Origin: Leptothoe sp034932105
GTDB lineage: Bacteria; Cyanobacteriota; Cyanobacteriia; Phormidesmidales; Phormidesmidaceae
DNA length: 64,000 nucleotides
Assembly: GCF_034932105.1 (NCBI RefSeq)
Contig: NZ_JAYGIG010000016.1
Span: 3,251 to 67,250 of the forward strand
Direction: 5' to 3'
Shown here: piece by piece, positions 26,499 through 36,237 of the stretch
How positions within the stretch are numbered: position 1 is the stretch's first letter
Layout: the number at the start of each line of letters is the position of its first letter
Made by a program: the position numbers and the translations under genes
Notes under the pieces: model-generated
The model's database searches: none
Told to the model about the DNA's origin: nothing
The model's input: the letters and a program-made list of their open reading frames with translations, nothing else

Positions 26499-26561
26499 CA
26501 CGTCCAGAACGGTCATGGGGCCGTCGGAAAAATCGTAGGTTTTAACTTGGACGTGGTTTAG
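26499..26561 (-). repeat. 63-bp repeated element, copy 1
   Basis: The element aligns without gaps to 49080-49142 at about three quarters identity by hand. It is bounded by a perfect inverted repeat, CACGTCCA (26499-26506) with TGGACGTG (26548-26555). It lies 51 bp upstream of the DUF1822 start, in the same orientation and nearly the same distance as copy 2 lies from the gyrA-like gene. It could be a shared promoter/operator or leader, or a tiny non-autonomous mobile element. Confidence 0.65.
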
Positions 26562-26622
26562 ATTGCGATTAAGGTGAGAGGATCAGGCAGGGCCCTAATT
26601 TAGGGGCCTAATTTCTAGAAGA

Positions 26623-27258
26623 TTAAGAATTCAAATGGCCTTCGGCCCGGCCAAACTCTCGTAAACGAGGTTTACATTGGCGGCGATAGAAACTTTCAAG
26701 GGTTTTATAGGAAACACCAAACTCATTTTCTAGGGCCTGCCAAGGGGTTTCCGGTGGCAGTCGCCGAAGAATCAGCTCATAGCAGTTGATTTTCGGATCA
26801 TTGGCAATATGGATTTTGCGCAATTCCCCGGCATTTTGGTTTAACCAATCTTGCACCCGTTCTAAAATGGGTGGAATTTCTGGCTTAGCGGTCAAGGTTG
26901 CCACCACATCTGCCGTACCTCCGTCCTCCCCATAGGCCGAGACATAACGAGCACGATCGGCTTTAACCGCCTGCTCAAAATCCGACAGACGAAATTTTAG
27001 ATATTTATTTAACCAGGTGGTAACGCTGGCAATCTCAGGGTCGTAGGGCTTGGCTGTTTTGCCCTCACACAGGTTTTGACAAAGATAGATCCAGGTTTGC
27101 TGTAAAGCATCTTGATAGTAGGGGCTATTGTCGCGCCAAAGGCGAGATTTGACTAACCGAATTAACTGGGTTAGGTATCGCTGCCGCTCCTTGCTGCCAA
27201 GACAATGACGACAAGCTTCACAAGCCAACCGACGTAATTCATCTGGGGAGTTGTTCAT
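26623..27258 (-). CDS. Sigma-70-like regulator, short cyanobacterial type
   Basis: The protein is about 211 residues (224 from the alternative ATG at 27297). ELRRLACEACRHCLGSKERQRYLTQLIRLV, DALQQTWIYLCQNL and WLNKYLKFRLSDFEQ match a cyanobacterial sigma-factor-like family with a region-2-like N-terminus. The C-terminal part (ETPWQALENEFGVSYKTLESFYRRQCKPRLREF) is a plausible region 4 HTH. It heads the cluster DUF1822, CHAT-CHASE2, DUF928. It may direct transcription of the cluster or be regulated by it; real promoter recognition is unproven for the family. Confidence 0.7.
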   Translation of the reverse strand: MNNSPDELRRLACEACRHCLGSKERQRYLTQLIRLVKSRLWRDNSPYYQDALQQTWIYLCQNLCEGKTAKPYDPEIASVTTWLNKYLKFRLSDFEQAVKADRARYVSAYGEDGGTADVVATLTAKPEIPPILERVQDWLNQNAGELRKIHIANDPKINCYELILRRLPPETPWQALENEFGVSYKTLESFYRRQCKPRLREFGRAEGHLNS

Positions 27259-27297
27259 CAGTAGCCCTGGGTTACTCCGTCTGAGAATCATCCGCAT

Positions 27298-27665
27298 TAG
27301 CGTTTCCCATTCCTACATTAAAAGTTATCAGTTACACGGCTAATAACCCATCAGCCTCTGGGGGAAAGATTCGGCAACTATCCGGAAGGTTTACAAAAAT
27401 ACACGACGCTGATGCAGGTTGCTGGCAGGGGCCTCACACCGCGCATAGGCCCTAGCCTAGTCGTTGTCCCCTGGAATCCAGTAGTTCTAAGTGAAGTAAC
27501 CACCATACACAACAAAATTGATACTGAATGTACCCTAAAGGGTACTGACGGTAATTATTCTCCACACCATACTGTGACTAATCAACCGTGGTTAATCAAC
27601 CGTAAACACGTGTGGTTTTAACCGATTAAACCTGGTTTTCTTATCAGTGAAAAGGATTGTCTACC
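27298..27665. promoter_or_regulatory. Divergent regulatory region between sigma-like and CHAT genes
   Basis: This gap separates the sigma-like gene (minus) from the small gene and TPR-CHAT gene (plus). It contains a palindrome, GTACCC-TAAA-GGGTAC (27530-27545), and a direct repeat TAATCAACCGT (27579-27589 and 27593-27603) followed by TTTAACCGATTAAACC. These look like operator sites for shared control. No gene in it is convincing. Confidence 0.45.
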
Positions 27666-27905
27666 ATGTCTGAACGTAATAATAATCAGGGTCACAACCC
27701 TATTTGGGCTGATAATAGCGATCGCAAATTTCAGGTAAATACCTTACTGGCTGACCTACCCAAGGAGCCAAGCAAAACTACAGCTGATGATGAGGCCTAT
27801 AGTCAGACCATCACAGCAAAACAGATTTTAGCTAAAATCCTTCAAGAAATAGTTCAAGCAAGCAAAAACGCCATCCAACGACTGACCGGACGAGGTCATC
27901 TCTAA
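27666..27905 (+). CDS. Small hypothetical protein
   Basis: The predicted protein has 79 residues from the ATG at 27666, with AAAAGGA upstream at about 27650-27656. The N-terminus is polar; the last 30 residues (KQILAKILQEIVQASKNAIQRLTG) would form an amphipathic helix. I recognise no family. It precedes the TPR-CHAT gene by 85 bp and may be cotranscribed with it, so it could be a partner or substrate of that protein. Confidence 0.55.
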   Translation: MSERNNNQGHNPIWADNSDRKFQVNTLLADLPKEPSKTTADDEAYSQTITAKQILAKILQEIVQASKNAIQRLTGRGHL

Positions 27906-27990
27906 TCAGCCACCTCCAAGTTGAAACCTGGGGTAACTGCCCCGGCAAAACCACCGCTCTGGACGTTGATTCGGCTGTAGTTCAATAGGT

Positions 27991-30672
27991 ATGAGCAAAC
28001 CAAACCGGGGAATAGTTCCTTGTCTCATCTTGCTTGTGCTCACTTTGGGGCAAACTCGGGCTGGGGGTGAACCACTATCGTCCTCACCCGTAGATGTCAA
28101 TCTGGGTACAGACGTCATTACAGACGTTAGCCACGAGGTTTACGGACCTGTCCATCAGCTATTTCAACAGGCCAGGGTTCAATATGAGCTGTACCAATAT
28201 GGGGCAGCCCTGGACCTTTATCATCAGGCACTGGAGCTTTCCCACGAGCTGGATTATCAGTATGGCATTGCGTTTGCCCAGCATCATAGGGCCAGAATCC
28301 ATGGCCGTGAGGCGCGCTATGACGCCGCCCTGTCAGAATTTCTGGGGGTTTTAGACACCCTCTCCGGGATGACTTCAGGGGCAGCAGAAAAGCTCAGGGC
28401 TGACACTAATTTCCAGGTTGGCAAACTATACGCCAACATCTTTGATAAAAGCCTAGAAGCCCTGCCTTTCTTAGAACGGGCATTGGCTTACTATCAACAG
28501 TTTGAAAATTCTGCCCTCACCCATGGGGATGTGCTGAATGGATTGGGCAATATCCATCAGCAGCTGGGCAACTTGGGGGACTCACTGCTGGCCTATGAAG
28601 CAGCTGGAGATATCTATAGGTCCCTGATGGAACTGAATGATCAGGTGATCGTACTCAACAATATCAGCGGCATCCAGGTCTATTTGGGCAACTATCTAAA
28701 GGCCAAGTTAGCCCTAGAACAGGCTTTGCTTCTCCTTGAAGACTTGCCAGCCGATGGGGACTATCGGGTTTCTGTGCTGAACAATCTGGGCTGGCTATAT
28801 GAGAGACAATATCGGTATGACGAGGCCCTAGATTTTTACCATGCCGCTCAAACAGCTCGGGGAGAATTGGGTCGGGGGATTAGCCTGAGTCGGTTGCTGA
28901 GTAACATTGCCTATGTCCACACGCAAAAAAATGAGTTGGATATTGCCCTAGATACCTACCATGAGGCCCTGGCCCTGACGGAGGTGGCTGCAGATAATAC
29001 AGCCCAAATAGCAGAGCGCATCGAAATTTTTAACGGCATCGGCACCGTTTACTTTAAACAGAAACACTACGAAAAGGTCTGGGTCAGCTACCACCAGTCC
29101 CTGCGTTTGGCCATTCAAATTGATCAAAGCCTAGGGCAGGCTAGAACACTGACTGAGTTTGGGCAATTATTTCAACATCTGCAGCAACCGCTGGTGGCGA
29201 TCGCATTCTACAAACAGGCGCTCAACGACATTGAGCAGGTCCGGGCCAACTTGCGATCGCTCCCCCTAGATATCCAAAAGCGCTACACCGAGACCGTTGC
29301 CCCTAGCTACCGAGAACTCGCCGCCCTGCTATTTGAGCAAGAGCGCATCTTTGAAGCCCATCAGGTTTTAGACCTACTCAAATTGCAAGAACTAGAAGAC
29401 TATTTTCAAGATGTCCGGACAGAACAGTCTGACATGACCAACAAAATTCCATACCTGCCCCCCGAACAGGTCATCCTCCAACAGCACCAACAACTCTTGC
29501 TAGCAGACCGTCCAGAAACCGACCCCGTCCTGAGCCTAGACGATTTTCTTCGCCAGCCCGCAGTGGCCGCCGCCATAGCTAGCCTCAAACACCCCGAGGA
29601 TCCCAAACTGCAGCCCCAAACATTGCAACAACTGCAACAAAAACTCCAAAGACTGCCCCACAAGTCAGCGGTGCTCTATCCCCTGGTGCTGCCGGATCGT
29701 TTAGAACTGCTGCTCATTCCCCCCAGCGGCGCACCCATACACCACACCACAGCCATCAGTAAAACCACCCTCACGGACCAAGTCACCACCCTGCGCCATG
29801 ATTTGGCCGACCCCAGTAGCAATGTCAAAGCCATGGCCCAGACCCTCTATGGGAGCATTATCCGTCCCCTTAAACCCGAGCTCCATCGCCTAGGGATTGA
29901 GAATATTATCTACATCCCCGATGGAGTTCTTCACTACATTCCACTTTCAGCCCTGTACGACGCTGAGCAGGGGCAATGGCTGGCCGAGCAATACACCTCC
30001 CATAACCTTACGGCCAGTGATATCGGCGATCTGACCCAACCACCGAGTCGCCCCTTCCATGTTCTGGCCGGGGCATTTGCGGATGCCGATCAAACCTTTG
30101 AAGCGTTGATTGATCAAGCTACAACCAACTTCCAGGGTCTCACCTACGCGGGGCAAGAAGTCGCTTTTTTGCAAGAAATGTTGCCCACCACCGAGGTGCT
30201 ACTCGATGGAGACTTTAGTCGAGACAATCTCAAATCCCAGCTTCAAGGCCAAAATATTGTCCATTTAGCCACCCATGCGGCCTTTGTCCCAGGCCAGCCC
30301 GAAGATTCGTTTATTTTGCTCGGCAATGGCGACCTGATTACCCTTAAAGAACTGCGCCAATGGTCCTTGCCCAATGTTGACTTGGTGGTGTTGAGTGCCT
30401 GCCAAACCGGTATCAGCCATATTGAAGATGGGCTGGAAATCCTGGGCATGGGGTTCCAAGTCCAGCGCACCGATGCCCGCGCCGCGCTGGCCTCACTGTG
30501 GTGGGTGGACGATCGCTCCACCTCTGAGCTAATGCAGCTGTTTTACACCGAGCTAGCGTCAGGCGCAACCAAAGTAGAAGCGCTCCAAACAGCCCAACTC
30601 CAGCTGATGGCCAAGGGTAAAACCGAACCATTTTACTGGGCCCCATTTGTCTTAATCGGCAATGGTCAATAG
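27991..30672 (+). CDS. Secreted TPR-CHAT protein
   Basis: The protein has 893 residues. A signal peptide (PCLILLVLTLGQTRA) is followed by about nine TPR-like repeats (residues 45-430, with LNGLGNIHQQLGNLGDSLLAYEAAG and similar), a coiled segment, and a C-terminal CHAT domain (about 580-890). The putative dyad is His762 in HLATHA and Cys804 in LSACQTG, both intact. CHAT domains are caspase-like cysteine peptidases, and TPRs bind partners or substrates. The signal peptide puts it outside the cytoplasm, unlike the CHAT-CHASE2 protein across the divergent promoter. It converges on the receiver-pseudokinase gene. Confidence 0.9.
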   Translation: MSKPNRGIVPCLILLVLTLGQTRAGGEPLSSSPVDVNLGTDVITDVSHEVYGPVHQLFQQARVQYELYQYGAALDLYHQALELSHELDYQYGIAFAQHHRARIHGREARYDAALSEFLGVLDTLSGMTSGAAEKLRADTNFQVGKLYANIFDKSLEALPFLERALAYYQQFENSALTHGDVLNGLGNIHQQLGNLGDSLLAYEAAGDIYRSLMELNDQVIVLNNISGIQVYLGNYLKAKLALEQALLLLEDLPADGDYRVSVLNNLGWLYERQYRYDEALDFYHAAQTARGELGRGISLSRLLSNIAYVHTQKNELDIALDTYHEALALTEVAADNTAQIAERIEIFNGIGTVYFKQKHYEKVWVSYHQSLRLAIQIDQSLGQARTLTEFGQLFQHLQQPLVAIAFYKQALNDIEQVRANLRSLPLDIQKRYTETVAPSYRELAALLFEQERIFEAHQVLDLLKLQELEDYFQDVRTEQSDMTNKIPYLPPEQVILQQHQQLLLADRPETDPVLSLDDFLRQPAVAAAIASLKHPEDPKLQPQTLQQLQQKLQRLPHKSAVLYPLVLPDRLELLLIPPSGAPIHHTTAISKTTLTDQVTTLRHDLADPSSNVKAMAQTLYGSIIRPLKPELHRLGIENIIYIPDGVLHYIPLSALYDAEQGQWLAEQYTSHNLTASDIGDLTQPPSRPFHVLAGAFADADQTFEALIDQATTNFQGLTYAGQEVAFLQEMLPTTEVLLDGDFSRDNLKSQLQGQNIVHLATHAAFVPGQPEDSFILLGNGDLITLKELRQWSLPNVDLVVLSACQTGISHIEDGLEILGMGFQVQRTDARAALASLWWVDDRSTSELMQLFYTELASGATKVEALQTAQLQLMAKGKTEPFYWAPFVLIGNGQ

Positions 30673-30738
30673 CCAATTGGTTCAGATTAATCCATCGGAT
30701 TCAGGGATCGGATTTGAGGATCAGATTCCAGCATCAGA

Positions 30739-32778
30739 TTAACCAGGCTCTGCCAAATAGGTCTGTAGGTGGGGGTGCAAGGCATTGCGTGCCGCCATGG
30801 CATGCTCAAAACGCTTATTTTGATTTTGTTGAGTCAGCTGATCAAACCAGTCGGCGATGGGATCTGGAATAGTGACAAACTGACGCCACTGTAAATCGCC
30901 GCTGACGGTGGGTAGGGTGATTTTATCGACGGATTCCCCAGTCAGGGCCTGGAGACCAATTAACCCCAGAGCATATACATCGCTGCTCATTACCGGCCGA
31001 CCAATCCGCTGCTCTAGGGGCTGATAATCCCGCTGCATGAGCAACTGCTTACGATATTCAGCTGACTGCTGGCTGACGTCGATCATCACCCGCTTGCCCA
31101 GGCCACTGTCCACCAGAACCATTGACTGACCATGGTTTTCTCGACCATTGGGCTGAATGAACGCGTCATCCCTTAAGCCTGCATGGACCTGTTTGTGACG
31201 ATGAAATATCCCCACTTGCTCCAGCAGGCGGTCCATCAGCAACAGCACGGATTCCAATGGCCACGGGGTGTTGAATTTTGCTTGTAGTAGTTGTTCCTGG
31301 TCAAAGGTTTCGCCCAGCCCATGCACCACGTAAAACGTACTGTCCACTTGGCCATAGGTATATCCTGGAAATAGAGAGCGTAGGGGTTGAAATTTCTCTA
31401 TCTCTTTTTCCATAGCTCGCTTCAACAACTCAGCGGTAGCCGGGGAATAGGCTTTGAGAGTCTGCAGTAATACGAGGGAATCTGTCTGTTTATCGAGGGC
31501 AATGGAAATCGGTCCTAATGGTTCTTGACGGAGAAAATACTGCACCTGATAGCGTTCCGCCGCAAACCTGGAAAAGGAGTTGTTTGAAACTAGGGAAATA
31601 TTGGCCGCCGCTGGCTGTGTGCTGCCGAACTGGGGAGTGGAGGGTGACTGGGCTAACCCCGATGGCTTCGGCTCGACCGGCACTGAAACCGGCTTGGTTG
31701 TTTTGACAATGGATAGCTGGGTCTCAACTCGGGCCAGGGTGACGGCAAAATCGACTGGCTTGGTAATGTAGTCATTAGCCCCCAACTCAAACGCCCTTAC
31801 CATGTCATCACTTTGTGCCTTGGCCGTGACCATCAGTACCGGTAGCTGATTACGAGAATAGGTTTGACGGATACGCCTTAGGGTTTCAATGCCGTCGATG
31901 CCCGGCATCATAATATCCAGTAGCACCAGGCCAACGTTGGAGTTATTTTGAATGTAGTCTAGGGCAGCTTCTCCACTCTCCACCACCACCGATTGGTACC
32001 CACGACGGTTGAGGCGACGACTGAGCATGTCGCGATTGTCTTCATTGTCATCAACCACCAGAATCGGTAATCCACTAAAGAGATTGCGAGTTCTTTCGGC
32101 AGCTGTAGTAGCGGGTGGCTCTGAATCGGTGGGGGTAATAGCTGTAACTGGGGCAATAGGAGTAACCGAGGGTTCCAGGTCGACGGCAGTAGCTGGGGTA
32201 ATGGCCGTGACTGGGGCAATAGGAGTAACCGAGGGTTCCAGGTCAACGGCATTGGGAGTAATGGCCGTGACTGGGGTAATGGGTGTCACCGCTGCCGTTG
32301 CCGGAGTTGGCATGGAGGTGTCCTGTATGGGGGTGACGGGTATAATGGGAATCACTTGTGCAGGGGTCGTTTCTGGCTTTGCCGAGACTTTGGACCGCGC
32401 TGGAACTAGCTGTTCCTCCGACAGGAAAGATGCTATTTTGCCGAGTAATCGTTTGAGATCGATGGGCTTTGTATCATAGTCATCACAGCCTGCTGCCAAT
32501 GCCTGATCCCGGTCACCCCGCATGGCATGCGCGGTTAAGGCAATGATGGGAACATTTTTTGTATGTGGCTGGGCCTTCAATCGTCTGGTTGCTTCCCAAC
32601 CATCAATTACAGGCAAACTCATGTCCATGAGAATCAGATCAAATGGCTGGGCAGATGCGATCGCAATGGCCTCCGCACCATCCACAGCTATGGACAAATC
32701 ATAACCCCGACGACGAAGGCGTCGACTTAACATATCCCGGTTGAGCTCGTTATCTTCAACTAATAAGACTCTTGTCAT
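30739..32778 (-). CDS. Double receiver protein with C-terminal pseudokinase-like domain
   Basis: The protein has 679 residues. Receiver 1 (1-120) has Asp52 in LMDMSLP and DTKPID. A Pro/Thr/Val-rich linker (about 150-230) contains a 21-residue repeat (VTPIAPVTAITP). Receiver 2 (about 240-355) has LLDIMMPG and ITKPVD. Residues about 400-679 resemble a serine/threonine kinase fold, but the VAIK lysine is missing (VLLQ), HRDLKPEN has become HAGLRDDAF and DFG has become DSG, so catalysis is unlikely. It lies 39 bp after the first hybrid kinase gene and is probably in its operon, as output or phosphate sink. Confidence 0.85.
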   Translation of the reverse strand: MTRVLLVEDNELNRDMLSRRLRRRGYDLSIAVDGAEAIAIASAQPFDLILMDMSLPVIDGWEATRRLKAQPHTKNVPIIALTAHAMRGDRDQALAAGCDDYDTKPIDLKRLLGKIASFLSEEQLVPARSKVSAKPETTPAQVIPIIPVTPIQDTSMPTPATAAVTPITPVTAITPNAVDLEPSVTPIAPVTAITPATAVDLEPSVTPIAPVTAITPTDSEPPATTAAERTRNLFSGLPILVVDDNEDNRDMLSRRLNRRGYQSVVVESGEAALDYIQNNSNVGLVLLDIMMPGIDGIETLRRIRQTYSRNQLPVLMVTAKAQSDDMVRAFELGANDYITKPVDFAVTLARVETQLSIVKTTKPVSVPVEPKPSGLAQSPSTPQFGSTQPAAANISLVSNNSFSRFAAERYQVQYFLRQEPLGPISIALDKQTDSLVLLQTLKAYSPATAELLKRAMEKEIEKFQPLRSLFPGYTYGQVDSTFYVVHGLGETFDQEQLLQAKFNTPWPLESVLLLMDRLLEQVGIFHRHKQVHAGLRDDAFIQPNGRENHGQSMVLVDSGLGKRVMIDVSQQSAEYRKQLLMQRDYQPLEQRIGRPVMSSDVYALGLIGLQALTGESVDKITLPTVSGDLQWRQFVTIPDPIADWFDQLTQQNQNKRFEHAMAARNALHPHLQTYLAEPG
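32136..32295. repeat. 63-bp in-frame tandem repeat in the linker of the double receiver gene
   Basis: GGGGCAATAGGAGTAACCGA and its surroundings recur at a period of about 63 bp (21 codons). There are two near-perfect units and one partial, inside the coding region. The repeat lengthens the flexible Pro/Thr linker between the receivers and is likely variable between strains. Confidence 0.65.
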
Positions 32779-32817
32779 ATTCCCCTTAATTAACCTCAGC
32801 CTACAGTTACTACCGGG

Positions 32818-35688
32818 TTAATCAGATACACTAGACACCGGATCGATGCTAGAGACTGAATCTGTCGCATTAGGCGTTGAACCCGCCTTAGCCAAGACCA
32901 CCGCCTGTAGCTCATTCAGTAACTCTTGACGATTAAGATCCGCTTTTTGATACACCCGAGCCACACCTTCTAGCTGCTGCTGATCGCTGATCGTCAGCGC
33001 CTTAGCCGTTAGCACAATGACAGGAATATCCCGCCATTCAGAATTTTGTCGCAGCACCTGAATAAACTCAAACCCATCCATTTCAGGCATCATGAGATCT
33101 AGCACAATCAAATGGGGTTGATTCTTATCTAGAAACTGCAACGCCTCACGGCCATTGGACGCCAGCTCAACTGTCCAATCTTGCCGTTGTAAAAAACGCC
33201 CCATAATCTCCCGCGCATTGACATCATCTTCCACCACCAAAATAGTAGGAGAGGGCTGCCCTGAGAGATGGGTTTCCAACACACTGATTAACCGCTTACG
33301 ATCAATGGGCTTAGTTAGGTAATCAACCGCCCCTAAGCTATGTCCCATAGGACGGTCATCTATCATAGACAGCAAAATAACGGGTATTTCAGAAACAACT
33401 GGCATTTCTTTTAGTTGTCTTAAAACTGACCAGCCATCCATTTGCGGCATCATTACATCTAACGTGATCGCATCTGGCAAAATTTCACCCGCCAGAGCCA
33501 GACCCTGTTCGCCGCTGGAGGCGCAGACCACGTTATAGCCAGCCTCATCCAGAGAACGCCGCAAAATCTCGCGGGCATCATCATCATCGTCAATCACCAG
33601 GATCGTCTGTTTAGAAGCACTGTGGTTGGAAGAGCTGCCGCTCTCAGGCAAGCTACTTTCAGCGGCCAGGGCAGGGGCAAAAAATGTTTTACTCTTCGGA
33701 TTCGCCACCTGTACTGTTTGCGGAATGATTAACGCAAAGGTAGTGCCTTGGCCCTGAACACTTTCTACCGTAATATCCCCGCCCATCATATTAATGAACT
33801 GCTTAGTAATCGCCAGCCCTAACCCCGTACCCCCATATTTACGGGTGGTGGATGCATCGGCTTGGGTAAAGGCATCGAAAATCTTCTCTATTTGGTCATC
33901 CTTCATGCCAATGCCCGTATCACTGACAATAAAACGGAACCAGGGGCCATCATAGGTCGAACTATCAACCGTAGGGATCTGCTCAACCGTTAGGGTAATA
34001 TTTCCATCCTCAGTAAACTTACAAGCGTTACTCAGCAAATTAAACAAGCTTTGGCGGAGCTTGGTTTGATCGGCCTTGAGGTTGCCAACATCCTGGGGGC
34101 AGAAAATTGACAAATGGTTATTATTTTTCTGGGCAACAGGGGCAATGGTGCCAGCAATATCCCTTATCATTTCCTGAATGGAGAAATCTTCCAAAAATAG
34201 CTCCATCCGCCCCGCCTCAATTTTAGACAAGTCTAGAACTGAGTTAATTAATCCAAGTAAGTGTTTGCCAGCCCCCTGAATCTTTTGTAAATCAGGTACA
34301 AAGTCCTCCTCACCCAGATCCGTCGCTTCCTCTTCCAGCATTTCACTGTAGCCAATGATGGCATTGAGGGGAGTGCGCAGCTCGTGACTCATGTTAGCCA
34401 AAAACTCACTCTTAGAGCGGTTAGCATCTTCTGCTTTCACCCGCGCTTCCTCCGCTTCTTCCATGGCCTTCATGAGCTTGGTTGTGCGGTCTTGGACACG
34501 ACTATCCAAGTCGCGATTTAACTCCATTAGCTGCTCTTCCGCCTGCTTTCGCTCCGTAACATCCTGCAAAAACAGGGATAGTCCATCGCGTCCCGGATAG
34601 CCCCTGACCTGCAGCCACCGTTGGGTAGGCGCATAGTAAGTTTCAAAGCTGACTACCGTTTGCTCAGCCATAGCCCGACGGTACTGCTGCTCATAGCGTG
34701 CCCCCAAGGATTCTGGAAAAATCTTCCAAAAGTCTTGCTCCAAAAGTCCTTGAATACTACGCTTCAGCACTTCAGCTGCCTGGGCATTAACGTAGGTTAC
34801 TTTCCAACTGCGATCAACCGCGACAAAGGCATCGGTAATATTTTCCAATACGCTGGTGGTACGCTGACTAGATTGCCGCAGCCGGGCCACTAACCCGTTG
34901 GCCACTATACCAATCAACGCCAGAGCGACCAAGTAGGCTGCATTGCGATATATGGCTGCCTGCCTAAACGATATTCGGCTAGCTTCGCTATAGGTACTTT
35001 GTAGCTCACGAATATTGCTCGTCAGGGGTAAATTGACTACCTGATCCAGTAGGGCATCGGCAACCGGCTTGTTTTCTAGAACCGTTTGGGACAACTGAAT
35101 GACCTGGGCCACATCGTCCGCCCTAGAAAACTTACCCGCATCGAGCTTCGATTTGACCGCACTCAGTTCTTTCTCAATCGTAGTCACCAACTGTTCATCA
35201 GTGGCCATGATATAGATCAAAACATCATCGATCAGTCGTTCAAGATCAGCATCGCTGGTATTTTTTAGGCTATTAACCAAGCTAGGTAGTTGAACCAATG
35301 CATTTTGCAACTCTGCGTTGGTTGCTTGGAATTGATTCACCAGCTCAGTTTTTTCCTTCAGCAACTGAGCATCACGGCTAATCAGGCTTTGTAATCGAGT
35401 CCGATCGTCCCTGACAACAAATCCAGGAATTCTTTGGGCTAACTCCTCCTGAGTAGACAGTTCTCCAGCTAAGGCTTCTTCCAGCGGCTTATCATGCTTC
35501 AGAAGCGTGTAGCGTTCCTTCAGTATTGCCAGCTCAACTTCGGTATCACTTTCAACTTGGTTAGCAATTAAATCTGCATATTGTTGATATTGGCTAACAT
35601 TCACCGACTTGCCTTTGATTCCTAAGAATGCCAGGAGTAGAAAAGCGGCGACCACACCTGCCCCTTTAGATAAAGAGTCTCGATTCAC
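32818..35688 (-). CDS. Hybrid histidine kinase (DAHL-PAS-HisKA-HATPase-REC-REC)
   Basis: The protein has 956 residues. The GTG start at 35688 is fixed by AGGAGG eight bases upstream. TM1 is at about 11-25, a helical DAHL-type periplasmic sensor follows (about 35-235), TM2 is at about 247-268, a PAS domain at about 280-390, HisKA with His435 (FLANMSHELRTPLNAIIGYSEML), and HATPase_c with N, G1 and G2 boxes (LLSNACKFT, SDTGIGM, GGTGLGLAI). Two C-terminal receivers contain LDVMMPQ and LDLMMPE. It senses an unknown signal and is paralogous to the next gene upstream. Confidence 0.93.
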   Translation of the reverse strand: MNRDSLSKGAGVVAAFLLLAFLGIKGKSVNVSQYQQYADLIANQVESDTEVELAILKERYTLLKHDKPLEEALAGELSTQEELAQRIPGFVVRDDRTRLQSLISRDAQLLKEKTELVNQFQATNAELQNALVQLPSLVNSLKNTSDADLERLIDDVLIYIMATDEQLVTTIEKELSAVKSKLDAGKFSRADDVAQVIQLSQTVLENKPVADALLDQVVNLPLTSNIRELQSTYSEASRISFRQAAIYRNAAYLVALALIGIVANGLVARLRQSSQRTTSVLENITDAFVAVDRSWKVTYVNAQAAEVLKRSIQGLLEQDFWKIFPESLGARYEQQYRRAMAEQTVVSFETYYAPTQRWLQVRGYPGRDGLSLFLQDVTERKQAEEQLMELNRDLDSRVQDRTTKLMKAMEEAEEARVKAEDANRSKSEFLANMSHELRTPLNAIIGYSEMLEEEATDLGEEDFVPDLQKIQGAGKHLLGLINSVLDLSKIEAGRMELFLEDFSIQEMIRDIAGTIAPVAQKNNNHLSIFCPQDVGNLKADQTKLRQSLFNLLSNACKFTEDGNITLTVEQIPTVDSSTYDGPWFRFIVSDTGIGMKDDQIEKIFDAFTQADASTTRKYGGTGLGLAITKQFINMMGGDITVESVQGQGTTFALIIPQTVQVANPKSKTFFAPALAAESSLPESGSSSNHSASKQTILVIDDDDDAREILRRSLDEAGYNVVCASSGEQGLALAGEILPDAITLDVMMPQMDGWSVLRQLKEMPVVSEIPVILLSMIDDRPMGHSLGAVDYLTKPIDRKRLISVLETHLSGQPSPTILVVEDDVNAREIMGRFLQRQDWTVELASNGREALQFLDKNQPHLIVLDLMMPEMDGFEFIQVLRQNSEWRDIPVIVLTAKALTISDQQQLEGVARVYQKADLNRQELLNELQAVVLAKAGSTPNATDSVSSIDPVSSVSD

Positions 35689-36237
35689 TAGAATAACCTC
35701 CTAAAATTGTCTCTATATAAGGGGAACGACCATTGGTAAATATCACAGGCTTCTAACAACAGAGTGATGTAGATGGCAAGGATCAAACTGCTCTGCAAAC
35801 CCTGCCCATGAATGACAGGCTCAGCTTGTTCAACGTCACACTATAGAAATATGGATGCCCATATGCTCCACTGGTTGGGGAGTTGCTTAAACATAAAAGT
35901 AAAGTAGGGCGATTTTGATCGATAAAACCTAGGTTCGATGGTGCCCCTATACAGATAAAAAAGTAATTTACTGGAATTTATATTGAGTAATATATTGAGA
36001 TTTTCATCCTTCAATCAGGGCCGATGAGGCCGAACTAATTTTTCCATCGCTAAATTTCAGCAAGAACAAAACTTCTTTATAAAGATGCTCTGTAACTATC
36101 ATTAGTTCCGGAAGATACGTGTTCATAGTAAAGGACATTGTGTATATTGCTACGGATAACCGTGATGATATTACCTCCAATCAAATCATGGGTCACAGGT
36201 CTGAAACCTCTTGGAGTCAAGGTTAGGGTCTTTAACG
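35689..36237. other. 549-bp gap between the paralogous kinase genes
   Basis: The gap is AT-rich in its middle. It contains AAAACCTAGGTT (near 35924-35935), a word also present in copy 2 of the 63-bp element, and a weak GGCC...GGCC stem near 36020-36033. I see no gene or convincing terminator. Confidence 0.3.

Noticed and set aside
27412..27621. Open frame in the sigma/CHAT divergent gap
   Set aside because: It overlaps a palindrome and direct repeats typical of a promoter region and has no recognisable protein content.
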